Shown piece by piece: positions 52,918 to 62,140 of a stretch of DNA of 64,000 nucleotides. The position numbers were made by a program, and so were the translations under genes. Position 1 is the first letter of the stretch; the number at the start of each line of letters is the position of its first letter. This stretch comes from Olsenella urininfantis (GTDB lineage Bacteria; Actinomycetota; Coriobacteriia; Coriobacteriales; Atopobiaceae), in contig NZ_LT732540.1 of NCBI RefSeq assembly GCF_900155635.1, forward strand, positions 630,831-694,830. The letters run 5' to 3'. The notes beneath the pieces are model-generated. The model ran no database searches, had not been told where the DNA came from, and saw nothing but the letters and a program-made list of their open reading frames with translations.

Positions 52918-53972
52918 GCGCCAAGCTGCCTGCGCTGAGCGGGGACGACCTGGCCAGCGCCGCCGCCAGGTCGCTCTTCCTCGGATCCGACGGCAGGTAC
53001 AGCGAGCGCAAGATTCCTGGCGGGGCGCTCTTCCTCGCCGAGGGCGTGCCGCTTGCGCCCACGGAGCAGGCCTGCGTCTGCATAGGGGCCTTCGACGGCC
53101 TGCACCTTGGGCATCGCTCCCTGGTGAGGTCAACCATCGAGGACGCCCGCATGCGTGGCTGCCGATCCGTGGTGGTGAGCTTCGATCCCCTGCCCGCCGA
53201 ATTTCTGGGACGCGCCCACGCCCCGGGCAGGCTGCTCTCGAGCCAGGACCGCGTGCGGGCGCTCGAGTCCCTCTCGCCTGACGCCATCGTTCTCTTCGAC
53301 TTCGACAGGGGGCTTGCGTCCTTGGGGTACGAGCAGTTCCTGCTCGAGCTTCTGCCGCGCATCGTTCACCCGTCCTCGGTGCACGTGGGAAGCAACTTCC
53401 GCCTGGGCCGCATGGGCCTTGGAGACGTCCGCGCCCTCGCGAAGCTGGGCGCCTTGCATGGCGTGGATGTGATCGGTCATGAGCTGGTGCGGATGGAGGG
53501 TGCCCCCATCTCATCGACGCGCGTCCGCGAGGCACTCTCTGACGGCGGCGTCGAGCTTGCCGCCAGGCTCCTGGGGCGCCTGCACTTCGTGCGCGGCGAG
53601 GTCGTCCATGGCAGGGGAGAGGGTCGTGGGCTGGGCTTTCCCACAGCCAACCTGAGCGTCGCGCGCTGTGCCTGCCTGCCGCGCAAGGGCGTCTACGCAG
53701 GCCTTTTGCATGAGGGAGGGAGAGTCTGGCCCGCCGCCGTCAACGTGGGGGCCCCTCCCACCTTCTCAGCTCCCCAAGCGGCGTTTCTCGAGGCCAACCT
53801 CCTGGGGTTCGAGGGGGACCTCTACGGCCGTAAGGTGGACCTGCTCTTTACCGACTGGCTTCGCCCGTCTCGCCCCTTCTCGTCCAAGGAGGAGCTCGAG
53901 GCGGTGGTTCTGGGGAACATTGACTGGGTGAAAGAGAACCTTGGCTCCGGAATGCTGGAGGTGGGACGTTGA
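52914..53972 (+). CDS. ribF: Bifunctional riboflavin kinase/FAD synthetase
   Basis: This 352-residue enzyme makes FMN and FAD from riboflavin. An N-terminal FAD synthetase (GAFDGLHLGHRSLV near residue 60, ISSTRVREAL near 200) is followed by a C-terminal riboflavin kinase with GRGLGFPTANL and GVYAG. The GTG start overlaps the truB stop by 4 nt. It ends overlapping dnaG by 4 nt. The extra N-terminal 50 residues before the first motif are somewhat long. Confidence 0.94.
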   Translation: MSAKLPALSGDDLASAAARSLFLGSDGRYSERKIPGGALFLAEGVPLAPTEQACVCIGAFDGLHLGHRSLVRSTIEDARMRGCRSVVVSFDPLPAEFLGRAHAPGRLLSSQDRVRALESLSPDAIVLFDFDRGLASLGYEQFLLELLPRIVHPSSVHVGSNFRLGRMGLGDVRALAKLGALHGVDVIGHELVRMEGAPISSTRVREALSDGGVELAARLLGRLHFVRGEVVHGRGEGRGLGFPTANLSVARCACLPRKGVYAGLLHEGGRVWPAAVNVGAPPTFSAPQAAFLEANLLGFEGDLYGRKVDLLFTDWLRPSRPFSSKEELEAVVLGNIDWVKENLGSGMLEVGR

Positions 53973-55873
53973 TAACAGACGAGGACAAGGAGCGCGTCCG
54001 TCAGGCCACCGACATCCTGCAGCTTGTGGGCGAGACGGTGGAGCTGCGGCAGCGCGGCTCCGACTTCTGGGGCTGCTGTCCCTTTCACAGGGAGAAGAGC
54101 CCCTCGTTTCACGTGAACCCCGCGACGGGCCTCTGGAAGTGCTTTGGCTGCGGTGCCGGCGGTGACGTCTTCGCCTACGTCATGAAGCGCGAGAGCCTGG
54201 AGTTTCCCGACTCCATCCGCTTCCTCGCGGACCGCGCGGGCATTGAGCTCGCCGAGGAGCAGCGCTCGTCGCGTCGAGGCCCCAGGCGCAACCGGCTCAT
54301 GGAGTGCCTGGCCGAGGCCGAGGGCTACTACACCATGCTTCTGCTGCGCGGAAGGGGAGAGGGGCCCGCCGCGGCTCGCTCCTACCTTTCCGGGAGAGGC
54401 TTCGGCTCCGCCGTCTGCCGGCGCTGGGGGCTGGGCTTCGCCCCAGGCCATGGCGCCCTTGTCGAGCACCTGCTCAAGAAGGGCTGCTCTCGCCAGGAGC
54501 TGGTGGCAGCCGACCTCGCCCTCGAGGGGCGTGGCCAGCTGCGCGATCGCTTCTTCGACCGCGCCATGTTCCCCATCCACGACGAGCAGGGCAGGACCAT
54601 CGGCTTTGGTGGCCGCGTTCTGACGGATGCCAAGCCCAAGTACCTCAACACCAAGGACACCTCGGTATTTCACAAGGGAAAGCACCTCTTCGCCTTCCAC
54701 AGGGCGAAGGAGGCCATGGCCGCGAGCGACACCGCCATCGTCTGCGAGGGCTACACCGACGTCATCGCCATGCACGAGGCGGGGCTCACCAATGTGGTCG
54801 CCGCCTTGGGCACGGCCCTCACCCTCGACCACGTAAAGGCCATCGAGCGCTTCGCGAAGCGTCGCATCATCTGCATGTTCGACGGAGACGAGGCGGGCCA
54901 GCGCGCGGCGGAGAGGGCCGTCCAGTACATAGACAAGACCTCTGCCGAGCTGCTCTGCGTCGTTCTGCCCGACGGGCAGGACCCTGCGGAGTTCCTTGCG
55001 GCCCACGGCGCGGATGCGCTTCGCGAGCGGCTTGCCGCAGCGCCCCCCCTCATGTCCTTCGTCTTCGACAAGCGCCTCTCCGGCATGGACCTGAGCGTCC
55101 CGGGACGGCGTGTCGCCGCCCTCGAGGACATGGCCAAGCTCCTGGCTCCTCTCAAGGACTCGATTCTCTTGGACGAGTATGCAACCCAGCTATCGGACCT
55201 CCTGGGCGTGAGCGTGGACGAGACGAAGCGCATGGTCCGAGAGACGCCGCTGCCCAAGGGCGAGGTGCAGCCCCGCCAGGGCCGTCCCTCACGTCAGGCC
55301 TCCGCGGACGAGGTGCCGCTCGATGCCTATGGTGCCTCCCCCCTGCAAGAGGAGCCGCCCTGGCAGGCACCCGCCGCCGTGCCCGAGGGGGGCGTGTCGC
55401 TCGACGCGCTCTCCAAGGACGAGCGCCTGCAGGTCGTGGCCGAGGGGGAACTCCTTGCCCTGCTCGTCACCAACGCAGACGCGGTTCGCCCCTATGGCGG
55501 CCGTCTCGCCAGCGTGTCCTGGGTTGACTCGCGCAACGAGGCCATGGCCTGGTCCATGCTCTCCTGCGCCGCGGGAACGCCTCCAAAGGAGCTCGTGCGT
55601 GCCGCAGAGGCCGTCGTGCCTGGTGCGCCGGTGCTGCTGGCGGGAGGCAGGCTCCAGCTGGTGTCCAGCCTCACGGTTGATCAGCGTGCGGCGTTCCTCG
55701 TCGACGTGGTGGAGCTTTGGTCCTGCCGCCGCGAGGTTCGCTCCATCAAGGCGCAGCTGCGCCTTGCCTCCGGCTCTGGCGTTGACGAGGGGGCCAAGGC
55801 CCTGTTCGTCAGGGCAACCGAGTTGCAGAAGAGAATCAATGAGCTCACAAGCTCCCTCTCCTCGCGAGTGTAA
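53969..55873 (+). CDS. dnaG: DNA primase DnaG
   Basis: This 634-residue primase synthesises RNA primers for replication. It has a CHC2 zinc-binding domain (CCPFHREKSPSFHVN, CFGCGAGGD; residues about 35-60), a TOPRIM core with VCEGYTDVIAMHEAG near 257 and the acidic CMFDGDEAGQRAA, and a C-terminal helicase-binding region. The start is TTG in a TTGA overlap with the ribF stop. rpoD follows 51 nt later, giving the familiar dnaG-rpoD pair. Confidence 0.96.
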   Translation: MITDEDKERVRQATDILQLVGETVELRQRGSDFWGCCPFHREKSPSFHVNPATGLWKCFGCGAGGDVFAYVMKRESLEFPDSIRFLADRAGIELAEEQRSSRRGPRRNRLMECLAEAEGYYTMLLLRGRGEGPAAARSYLSGRGFGSAVCRRWGLGFAPGHGALVEHLLKKGCSRQELVAADLALEGRGQLRDRFFDRAMFPIHDEQGRTIGFGGRVLTDAKPKYLNTKDTSVFHKGKHLFAFHRAKEAMAASDTAIVCEGYTDVIAMHEAGLTNVVAALGTALTLDHVKAIERFAKRRIICMFDGDEAGQRAAERAVQYIDKTSAELLCVVLPDGQDPAEFLAAHGADALRERLAAAPPLMSFVFDKRLSGMDLSVPGRRVAALEDMAKLLAPLKDSILLDEYATQLSDLLGVSVDETKRMVRETPLPKGEVQPRQGRPSRQASADEVPLDAYGASPLQEEPPWQAPAAVPEGGVSLDALSKDERLQVVAEGELLALLVTNADAVRPYGGRLASVSWVDSRNEAMAWSMLSCAAGTPPKELVRAAEAVVPGAPVLLAGGRLQLVSSLTVDQRAAFLVDVVELWSCRREVRSIKAQLRLASGSGVDEGAKALFVRATELQKRINELTSSLSSRV

Positions 55874-55924
55874 CTCGCAAAAATGGGTATCATCCATAAG
55901 TCTGTGTGCGTCGAAAGGAAGTCA

Positions 55925-57292
<1,368 letters not shown>

Positions 57293-57321
57293 CATCCGCA
57301 CCGCCTTTCTCGTCATGTCAG

Positions 57322-57355
57322 GCGCGCCCCACGTCACGCAAGGCGTGGGGCGCGC
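57322..57355 (+). other. Hairpin after rpoD
   Basis: GCGCGCCCCACG and CGTGGGGCGCGC form a 12-bp stem with a 10-nt loop. No clear T tract follows. It is the likely 3' end structure of the rpoD transcript. Confidence 0.6.
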
Positions 57356-57393
57356 TCCCATGGGGGCCCGATCGAAATTTCTCAAATTGACCC

Positions 57394-57421
57394 TTGCGCC
57401 ACGAAGCGATTCCGCTATAGT
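57394..57421 (+). promoter_or_regulatory. Probable tRNA-Asn promoter
   Basis: TTGCGC and TATAGT with a 16-nt spacer lie 30 nt before the tRNA. A TTGACC just upstream would give an over-long spacer. Confidence 0.5.
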
Positions 57422-57450
57422 TATCAAACGTGCGAACGCGCACGACATAT

Positions 57451-57525
57451 TCCCCGGTGGCGCAGTGGTAGCGCAGCTGACTGTTAATCAGCGTGTCGCA
57501 GGTTCGAATCCTGCCCGGGGAGCCA
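57451..57525 (+). tRNA. tRNA-Asn (GTT)
   Basis: A 75-nt cloverleaf: acceptor TCCCCGG with CCGGGGA, D-arm GCGC/GCGC, anticodon loop CTGTTAA (anticodon GTT at 57483-57485), T-arm GCAGG-TTCGAAT-CCTGC, discriminator G and encoded CCA. It is the insertion site of the phage-like element on its right. Confidence 0.97.
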
Positions 57526-58923
57526 GGCAGCTTCTGGGCGAACCCTTCCGATGGTGAATCGGGCAGGTTCGCCCTTTTTGCCGTCGTAGCGCATGACTAC
57601 GACCACGTCCTCCTCGGACATGACCACCTGGTGGACGAAGGCATCGAGGATCTGGGCGTCCGACATCGCCCCCGCGCACTGGAGGAAGTCCGCGAAGTCC
57701 TCGGGGTCTATCTCGGGCACCGCAGCCTCGTCCAGGGCCGCCTGGGCGTCCCTGCGGCGCGCCTCCAGCGCGCGGATGCGCTCCTGAGCCTGCGGGTGCA
57801 CCACGCCCGCCTCGATGGCGTCCATGATGTGCCTGAGGCCGTCCTCTGCGGCCCTCAGCTCCCGCCGGGCGGCCTCCATGCGCCCGCCCGACTCCGAGGA
57901 CCTCCCGGCCTCGAGGATGGCCCTGGCGAGCCTCAGGGCCTCGCTGCGGTCCCCCATGGCGGCGCGGAACCTCCCGGCCACCTCGGGCTCCAGCCAGTCG
58001 CGCCTGGCGGGCCTGACGCCGCATCTCTTGCAGCCGTAGTACTCGTACTTGACGTTGCCCCTGCCGCGCCCCGAGAGGCCCACGAGGCCGCGACCGCAGG
58101 AGGCGCATATGGCCTTCCCCGACAGCGCAAAGTCGCCCCAGTCCTCGTCGGAGCGGACCTTGCGCGCCCTGACGCGCTGGCACCTGTCGAACGTCTCGCG
58201 GCCCACTATCGACGGCATGCCGCCCTCCATCCTCACGTCGTCCCACACGTATGTCCCCACGTACTTCTCGTTCCTGAGCATCTGCTGGACCATCGAGGGG
58301 CCGCATGGCCTGCCGGTGTAGGTCGTGACGCCCCTGCCGGCCAGCTCGCGCGCGATCGCGTTGCAGGACATGCCCGCGAGGCGCATCTCGAAGGCGTCGT
58401 TGACGTGGCGCGCCTCCTCCGGGACCACCTCGTAGCGCCCGTCGCCGCCGGTGCGGTAGCCGTAGACGCGCACGCCGTTGGTGAGGCACCTCAGGGCGTT
58501 TCCGCGCATGCCGCGCCTGACGCGCGCGGAGGTCTTCGCCGACTCGCACGCGGCGAGCCCCTCCAGCAGCTTCTCGTAGATGATGCCCTCGGGGGAGTCG
58601 GGGATGGCCTCCATGGCCGAGACGAGGCGCACGCCCTTCGAGGCCAGCTCGCGCTTGTAGGCGGGGGCGTCGTAGGGGTCGCGCGAGAAGCGGTCCATCA
58701 TGTAGACCACGACCACGTCGGACTCGCCAGCGTTGCCTATCATGCGACGGAACTCCGGGCGCTCGTCGGTCCTGCCGCTCATGGCGTGGTCGCAGTACTC
58801 GGCCACGACCTCGTAGCCCTCGCGCCCGCACCACTCGCCGCAGACCCTCAGCTGGTCGTCGATGGACGCCTCGCGCTGCTTGGAGCAGGAGAAGCGGGCG
58901 TATATCACGGCCTTCTTCGTCAT
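57484..58923 (-). CDS. Large serine recombinase (integrase)
   Basis: This 479-residue integrase has an N-terminal resolvase domain with the catalytic Ser12 in YARFSCSKQ and the DRFSRDPYD stretch, a recombinase DNA-binding domain (about 150-260), a zinc ribbon near 275-305 (CASCG, CKRCG), and a C-terminal coiled coil. ATG 58923 follows GAGAGGCGG; a TTG 6 nt upstream is possible. Remarkably its last residues (PGQDSNLRHAD) are read from the antisense of tRNA-Asn and its stop codon overlaps the anticodon. Its 3' part also overlaps the tRNA terminator. Confidence 0.93.
   Translation of the reverse strand: MTKKAVIYARFSCSKQREASIDDQLRVCGEWCGREGYEVVAEYCDHAMSGRTDERPEFRRMIGNAGESDVVVVYMMDRFSRDPYDAPAYKRELASKGVRLVSAMEAIPDSPEGIIYEKLLEGLAACESAKTSARVRRGMRGNALRCLTNGVRVYGYRTGGDGRYEVVPEEARHVNDAFEMRLAGMSCNAIARELAGRGVTTYTGRPCGPSMVQQMLRNEKYVGTYVWDDVRMEGGMPSIVGRETFDRCQRVRARKVRSDEDWGDFALSGKAICASCGRGLVGLSGRGRGNVKYEYYGCKRCGVRPARRDWLEPEVAGRFRAAMGDRSEALRLARAILEAGRSSESGGRMEAARRELRAAEDGLRHIMDAIEAGVVHPQAQERIRALEARRRDAQAALDEAAVPEIDPEDFADFLQCAGAMSDAQILDAFVHQVVMSEEDVVVVMRYDGKKGEPARFTIGRVRPEAAWLPGQDSNLRHAD
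57536..57579 (+). terminator. Terminator downstream of tRNA-Asn
   Basis: GGGCGAACC and GGTTCGCCC form a perfect 9-bp stem, followed by TTTTT. It lies inside the coding region of the convergent integrase gene. Confidence 0.8.
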
Positions 58924-58998
58924 GCCCAAGCCGCCTCTCGCGGCTCCCTGACAATGTGCCTACGCATTCGAACCCCAATCTCGGAAGGTGCCTGCAAA

Positions 58999-59265
58999 AT
59001 GAAGCCGAAGGACGCCCGCAGCCGCAGGACGCCCGCCGTTGGCGACGAGCTGATAGACATGCGTCCCGGCAGGGGCGAGCAGCGATGGCGCATGACGAAG
59101 GTGAGCGAGGGAGAGGGGAGGGTGAAAGTCCTCGGCCTCCTGAACGGCGTGAGGCGCCCCCACGTCGTGCTCGAGCCCGTCGGCCAGCCCAGGCGCATCA
59201 CCGTCTCCGTCAACGACGAGGGCGTGCTGGAGGGGCTGTGGCTGGCGCCTGAGTCGTGCCATTAG
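58999..59265 (+). CDS. Small element-encoded protein, unknown
   Basis: This 88-residue protein begins MKPKDARSRRTPAVGDELID; it is small, basic, and has alternating beta-like stretches (RVKVLGLLNGVRRPHVVLEP). GGAAGG lies about 11 nt before the ATG. It reads away from the integrase gene and converges on the next gene. I do not recognise a family. Confidence 0.6.
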   Translation: MKPKDARSRRTPAVGDELIDMRPGRGEQRWRMTKVSEGEGRVKVLGLLNGVRRPHVVLEPVGQPRRITVSVNDEGVLEGLWLAPESCH

Positions 59266-59276
59266 CGGATGCGCAG

Positions 59277-59486
59277 CTATTTGAACGCCTTCCGCAGCAG
59301 ATCCCAGGCGCTCACCGTCGTGCGCTCGTAGATCGCCGACTGCACCTTGCGCTTCGGGTGCAGCCACCCCATGCCCCTCTTGCCGTAGCCGGGAACCACG
59401 GCCTTCTTGACTTTGCGGGTCACCTTGCCCTTGGTGCGGGCGCTTATCGACTTCTTGATGCTGGGCTTGCGGATGCCGAACTTCAT
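59277..59486 (-). CDS. Small Lys/Arg-rich phage protein
   Basis: This 69-residue, highly basic protein begins MKFGIRKPSIKKSISARTKG and contains GYGKRGMGWLHPKR. I recall short basic proteins of this pattern in Gram-positive prophages near the integrase, with no assigned function. The charge suggests nucleic-acid binding. Confidence 0.65.
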   Translation of the reverse strand: MKFGIRKPSIKKSISARTKGKVTRKVKKAVVPGYGKRGMGWLHPKRKVQSAIYERTTVSAWDLLRKAFK

Positions 59487-59537
59487 GCTTTGCCTCTCGT
59501 CGCGGATTTTTCGTGCTCAGCGGACGGCCTTGTTGCG

Positions 59538-60215
59538 TCAGCTGGCAGCGTACTTTCCTGTATCTAGCATCGCCTCTGAGGTTCTCTGCGGATGCGCGGA
59601 AAGGATTGTTGGGTTGATGGTGCTGTCCTTTATGACCGCGCTTCCACCAGCGCTAAGGGCATATTCGACCGCTTCATCTATAGAGGCGTCGCTGACGTTG
59701 GGGTCGAGCACCCTTGCTGCCACGCGGTAGAACTCTATGACCTGCTCGTATGGCCCGGACGCGTATGCCCTGAAGCTGGAGCGTGAGCTGTAGTAACCCC
59801 CGTAGCTCCCATAGTTGACCAGCTGAACGCTGAGATCGCCGCATGTACCGGCGAGCCCAAGAGACCCGTCGAAAGCCTGGAGCCGGAATTCTCTCTTGTA
59901 GTGCGTCCCGCTGCTGTCGTGTGGGTCGAAGCGCTCGACAGGCGTTATCGGCGTCTCGGCGATAGCGTTGTACTCGTCAACGAACCTTCCGAGCTGGTCT
60001 ATCTCCTTAGGCTCCTCCCTCTCGGGCTTTTCCTTGGAGGCTACGGGGGCCTTCCCCCTGTCGTCGCCTTCCGTTGGCTGCGCCTGCTGCTTTCCGCAGT
60101 TTCCAAGGGCCGCACTGACGAAGACCAGGGCCACCACGATCGTTGCGAGTCTCTTGCCGAGACCCCCGCGCTTTGGCGGGTCTCCCGCCGCCTTCTTGCC
60201 GTCGAAAAGTCCCAC
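59538..60215 (-). CDS. Predicted membrane-anchored or lipoprotein of the element
   Basis: This 225-residue protein has a basic N-terminus, one hydrophobic stretch (ATIVVALVFVSAALGNC) with a possible but imperfect lipobox ALGNC, a charged linker (KEKPEREEPKEID), and a C-terminal domain with no clear family. It may be a lysogenic-conversion type protein exposed on the surface, which is inference from location and topology. It lies downstream of the repressor genes on the same strand. Confidence 0.6.
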   Translation of the reverse strand: MGLFDGKKAAGDPPKRGGLGKRLATIVVALVFVSAALGNCGKQQAQPTEGDDRGKAPVASKEKPEREEPKEIDQLGRFVDEYNAIAETPITPVERFDPHDSSGTHYKREFRLQAFDGSLGLAGTCGDLSVQLVNYGSYGGYYSSRSSFRAYASGPYEQVIEFYRVAARVLDPNVSDASIDEAVEYALSAGGSAVIKDSTINPTILSAHPQRTSEAMLDTGKYAAS

Positions 60216-60252
60216 GTCTTCCTCCTGCTCAACCCCCAGCTATGGGGGAAAA

Positions 60253-60420
60253 TTAGCTGGCGTCGCCGCGACGCCATTCTCCGCAGCTATCAACCAACGC
60301 CCTCAACAGATGGAGAACGGAGTGACGCAGGTCGCTGTCTAACGCCTCAAATAGTCCAATGAGTTCGCGTTGCTCGGAATCCAGAGATTCATTTTCCGCG
60401 TGTTTTGGTTCCAATCGCAC
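60253..60420 (-). CDS. Small helical protein after the repressor
   Basis: A 55-residue reading frame starting at GTG 60420 (preceded by GAGAGAGAG), 18 nt after the repressor stop. It reads LDSEQRELIGLFEALDSDL followed by a second helix LRHSVLHLLRALVDS. This looks like the helical segment often found at the C-terminus of phage XRE regulators. Possibly an accessory regulator; not certain to be translated. Confidence 0.45.
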   Translation of the reverse strand: MRLEPKHAENESLDSEQRELIGLFEALDSDLRHSVLHLLRALVDSCGEWRRGDAS

Positions 60421-60438
60421 CTCTCTCTCGTCATGTGG

Positions 60439-61071
60439 CTATGCGGTCTCCTCGGATGCCGCCTGAAACCAGACCACCGTCCCCATCAGCCTCACGTCAG
60501 CGTCTTCTCCGGTAAATACCATGTCCTCGTAGTCATCGAACGAGTCGGCGACAAGTATCAGGCTCGATTGGCCCTTGAGATACCTGCGAAGCACCGACTC
60601 GCCCGGAGATGGCTCTGCAACGACGGCGCAGCCATTCCACGGCTCTAGGTCTGGGTCAACCATCACGAGGCAGCCCTCTGGGTATGATCGATTCATGCAG
60701 TTGCCCTCTACACTGAGCATGAATGCCCTGGGATGGTTTCTGGCGACGCTCTCTGGCACTTCCACCTCACGCTTGTCGAGAATCTCCTCCATGGCGTCAC
60801 CCGCGTGCGTCGAGCCGAGCACAAGCAGCGGGACCATCCCTGACGCGCCTGCAAGTGACAGCGACCCAGCCGGCCGCTCCTCGGCGACGATGTCTGATGT
60901 TGACACGCCAAATACTCCAGCGAGCTTCTGGACCATTCCCATGCGTGGGCTCGACCATCCGTTCTCCCACTGTGTGACAGTAGACCGGGCAACACCAAGC
61001 CTGTCTGCCAGCTCGTTCTGAGTCAGGCCGATGGAGTCCCTGAATCGCTTTATGTTTGATGAGACGGACAT
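60439..61071 (-). CDS. CI-like repressor: XRE HTH plus S24-like domain lacking catalytic Ser
   Basis: This 210-residue repressor has an N-terminal HTH (residues 5-60; LTQNELADRLGVARSTVTQWE) and an S24/LexA-like C-domain (about 75-205). The usual GDSM nucleophile motif reads VEGNCMNRSYPEG, with Cys125 where Ser is expected; the usual catalytic Lys region reads VLRRYLKG, with Arg at the expected place. Ala-Gly dipeptides occur in the linker (PAGS, LAGA). ATG 61071 follows GAGGAG; an upstream longer start is less likely. It is divergent from the small XRE gene. Confidence 0.88.
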   Translation of the reverse strand: MSVSSNIKRFRDSIGLTQNELADRLGVARSTVTQWENGWSSPRMGMVQKLAGVFGVSTSDIVAEERPAGSLSLAGASGMVPLLVLGSTHAGDAMEEILDKREVEVPESVARNHPRAFMLSVEGNCMNRSYPEGCLVMVDPDLEPWNGCAVVAEPSPGESVLRRYLKGQSSLILVADSFDDYEDMVFTGEDADVRLMGTVVWFQAASEETA

Positions 61072-61171
61072 ATCTACTCCTCTTGTCAATCTTTTAGAAC
61101 ATTTTAGGCGATTTAACTTGACCAAACCATGTTTGATTAACTAACATGTTCTTAACGAAAGGAGGAGGCGA
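61072..61171. promoter_or_regulatory. Divergent repressor/early operator region
   Basis: AT-rich. A rightward promoter TTGACC (61118) and TAACAT (61142), 18-nt spacer, serves the XRE gene. AACATGTT (61143-61150) overlaps its -10. TTAGAACAT near 61095 and ATGTTCTTAA near 61146 are inverse copies that may be repressor half-sites. Confidence 0.5.
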
Positions 61172-61369
61172 ATGAGGTCACTTAAGGACGTTCGCCAAGA
61201 GCGAGGCGTCAAGCAAAAGGCAGTGGCAGACTACCTTGGAATCTCCCGTCAGACTTACAACCGCTACGAAACCCAGCAGGAAAAAATGACGATTGAGCAG
61301 GCGAAGAGTGTTTGCAAGTTTCTACACTGCAGTGTCGCCGATATTTTTTTGCCGCAAGAGGTCAATTAA
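61172..61369 (+). CDS. Small XRE-family regulator (Cro-like)
   Basis: This 65-residue protein is nearly all HTH: LKDVRQERGVKQKAVADYLG followed by ISRQTYNRYE, ending CSVADIFLP. GGAGGAG precedes the ATG. Divergent placement opposite the repressor suggests a Cro-like or early activator role. GC is lower than neighbours. Confidence 0.85.
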   Translation: MRSLKDVRQERGVKQKAVADYLGISRQTYNRYETQQEKMTIEQAKSVCKFLHCSVADIFLPQEVN

Positions 61370-61396
61370 ACAAACATTTATTGAGAGGCCAATCAG

Positions 61397-61513
61397 ATGA
61401 ACGAAGAGAAGGACGAGGAGCCCTTCGAGCCGCTGACCTACGAGGTGTGGTTCGCGTCGCGCGTCATCGCCCTCTACCGCGAGTGGGTCAAGGCTGGCAG
61501 GCCCGGGCTTTGA
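61397..61513 (+). CDS. Very small element protein
   Basis: A 38-residue reading frame (MNEEKDEEPFEPLTYEVWFA...) whose stop overlaps the next gene's TTG start (TTGA). It is acidic and of unknown role. Confidence 0.5.
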   Translation: MNEEKDEEPFEPLTYEVWFASRVIALYREWVKAGRPGL

Positions 61514-61875
61514 GGTGGACCACCGGGGACATCGGCTACTTGGAGCGGCACGCCCGCGAGGGCGCGGCTGCGGTGGCGCATGCCCTTGGGAGGTCCAGGG
61601 CCTCGGTCGTGTGCCAGGCCCACCGGTACGGCATCTCGCTGCGCCGCTCGTGGCAGTGCCCGAGGTGCGGGCGGGTCACCTACAGGCCCCTCTCGCAGGA
61701 CACGGGATGGTGCTCCTGCTGCACCAAGGAGAAGCGGGTGGGCGAGATCGCCGAGCAGGTCAGGGAGATGGAGAGGGAGGTGATGCGGGAGAGGGACATG
61801 AACCGGGAGAGGCAGCGGCTCTACTCGCGCAAGAGCCGCGCCAAGAGCAGCCTCAAATCGATGAAAGAGAAATGA
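61510..61875 (+). CDS. HTH/zinc-ribbon protein
   Basis: This 121-residue protein begins at TTG 61510. An N-terminal helix-turn-helix-like segment (GDIGYLERHAREGAAAVAHAL then GRSRASVVCQAHRYGI) precedes a zinc ribbon (CPRCG, then CSCC) and a basic coiled C-terminus. It resembles phage DNA-binding regulators, but no family is assigned with confidence. Confidence 0.65.
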   Translation: MRWTTGDIGYLERHAREGAAAVAHALGRSRASVVCQAHRYGISLRRSWQCPRCGRVTYRPLSQDTGWCSCCTKEKRVGEIAEQVREMEREVMRERDMNRERQRLYSRKSRAKSSLKSMKEK

Positions 61876-61918
61876 CAGTAGGCGCGAGCTGCGGAAACGC
61901 GAAACGAAGGAGGAATTT

Positions 61919-62140
61919 GTGAAGAGAGTGAGAAGAGAGGCGGGCACCCCCAACCACCAAGTCACGGGAGCCCGCCACGGCAACGAGGCCACGCTGAGGA
62001 TATCACCCGCGCGAGACCGCCGCGAGGTCTTCCTCTGCGGCCTGCTCCTGGGCCTCGGCCTTGGCGCCATGGCGCTGGCTGCGGTCGTGTGGCTCTGGGC
62101 GGTCCCCACGGTGGGCGCGGCCCTCGTGGCGATGCAATGA
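61919..62140 (+). CDS. Small membrane protein of the element
   Basis: This 73-residue protein starts at GTG after a perfect AAGGAGG. A basic N-terminal half is followed by a transmembrane stretch (FLCGLLLGLGLGAMALAAVV). It overlaps the nuclease gene by 4 nt. Function is unknown. Confidence 0.65.
   Translation: MKRVRREAGTPNHQVTGARHGNEATLRISPARDRREVFLCGLLLGLGLGAMALAAVVWLWAVPTVGAALVAMQ

Noticed and set aside
57493..58998. Long plus-strand open frame running through the serine integrase region
   Set aside because: Only its final 88 codons (from 58999) have a ribosome-binding site; the rest is antisense to the integrase.
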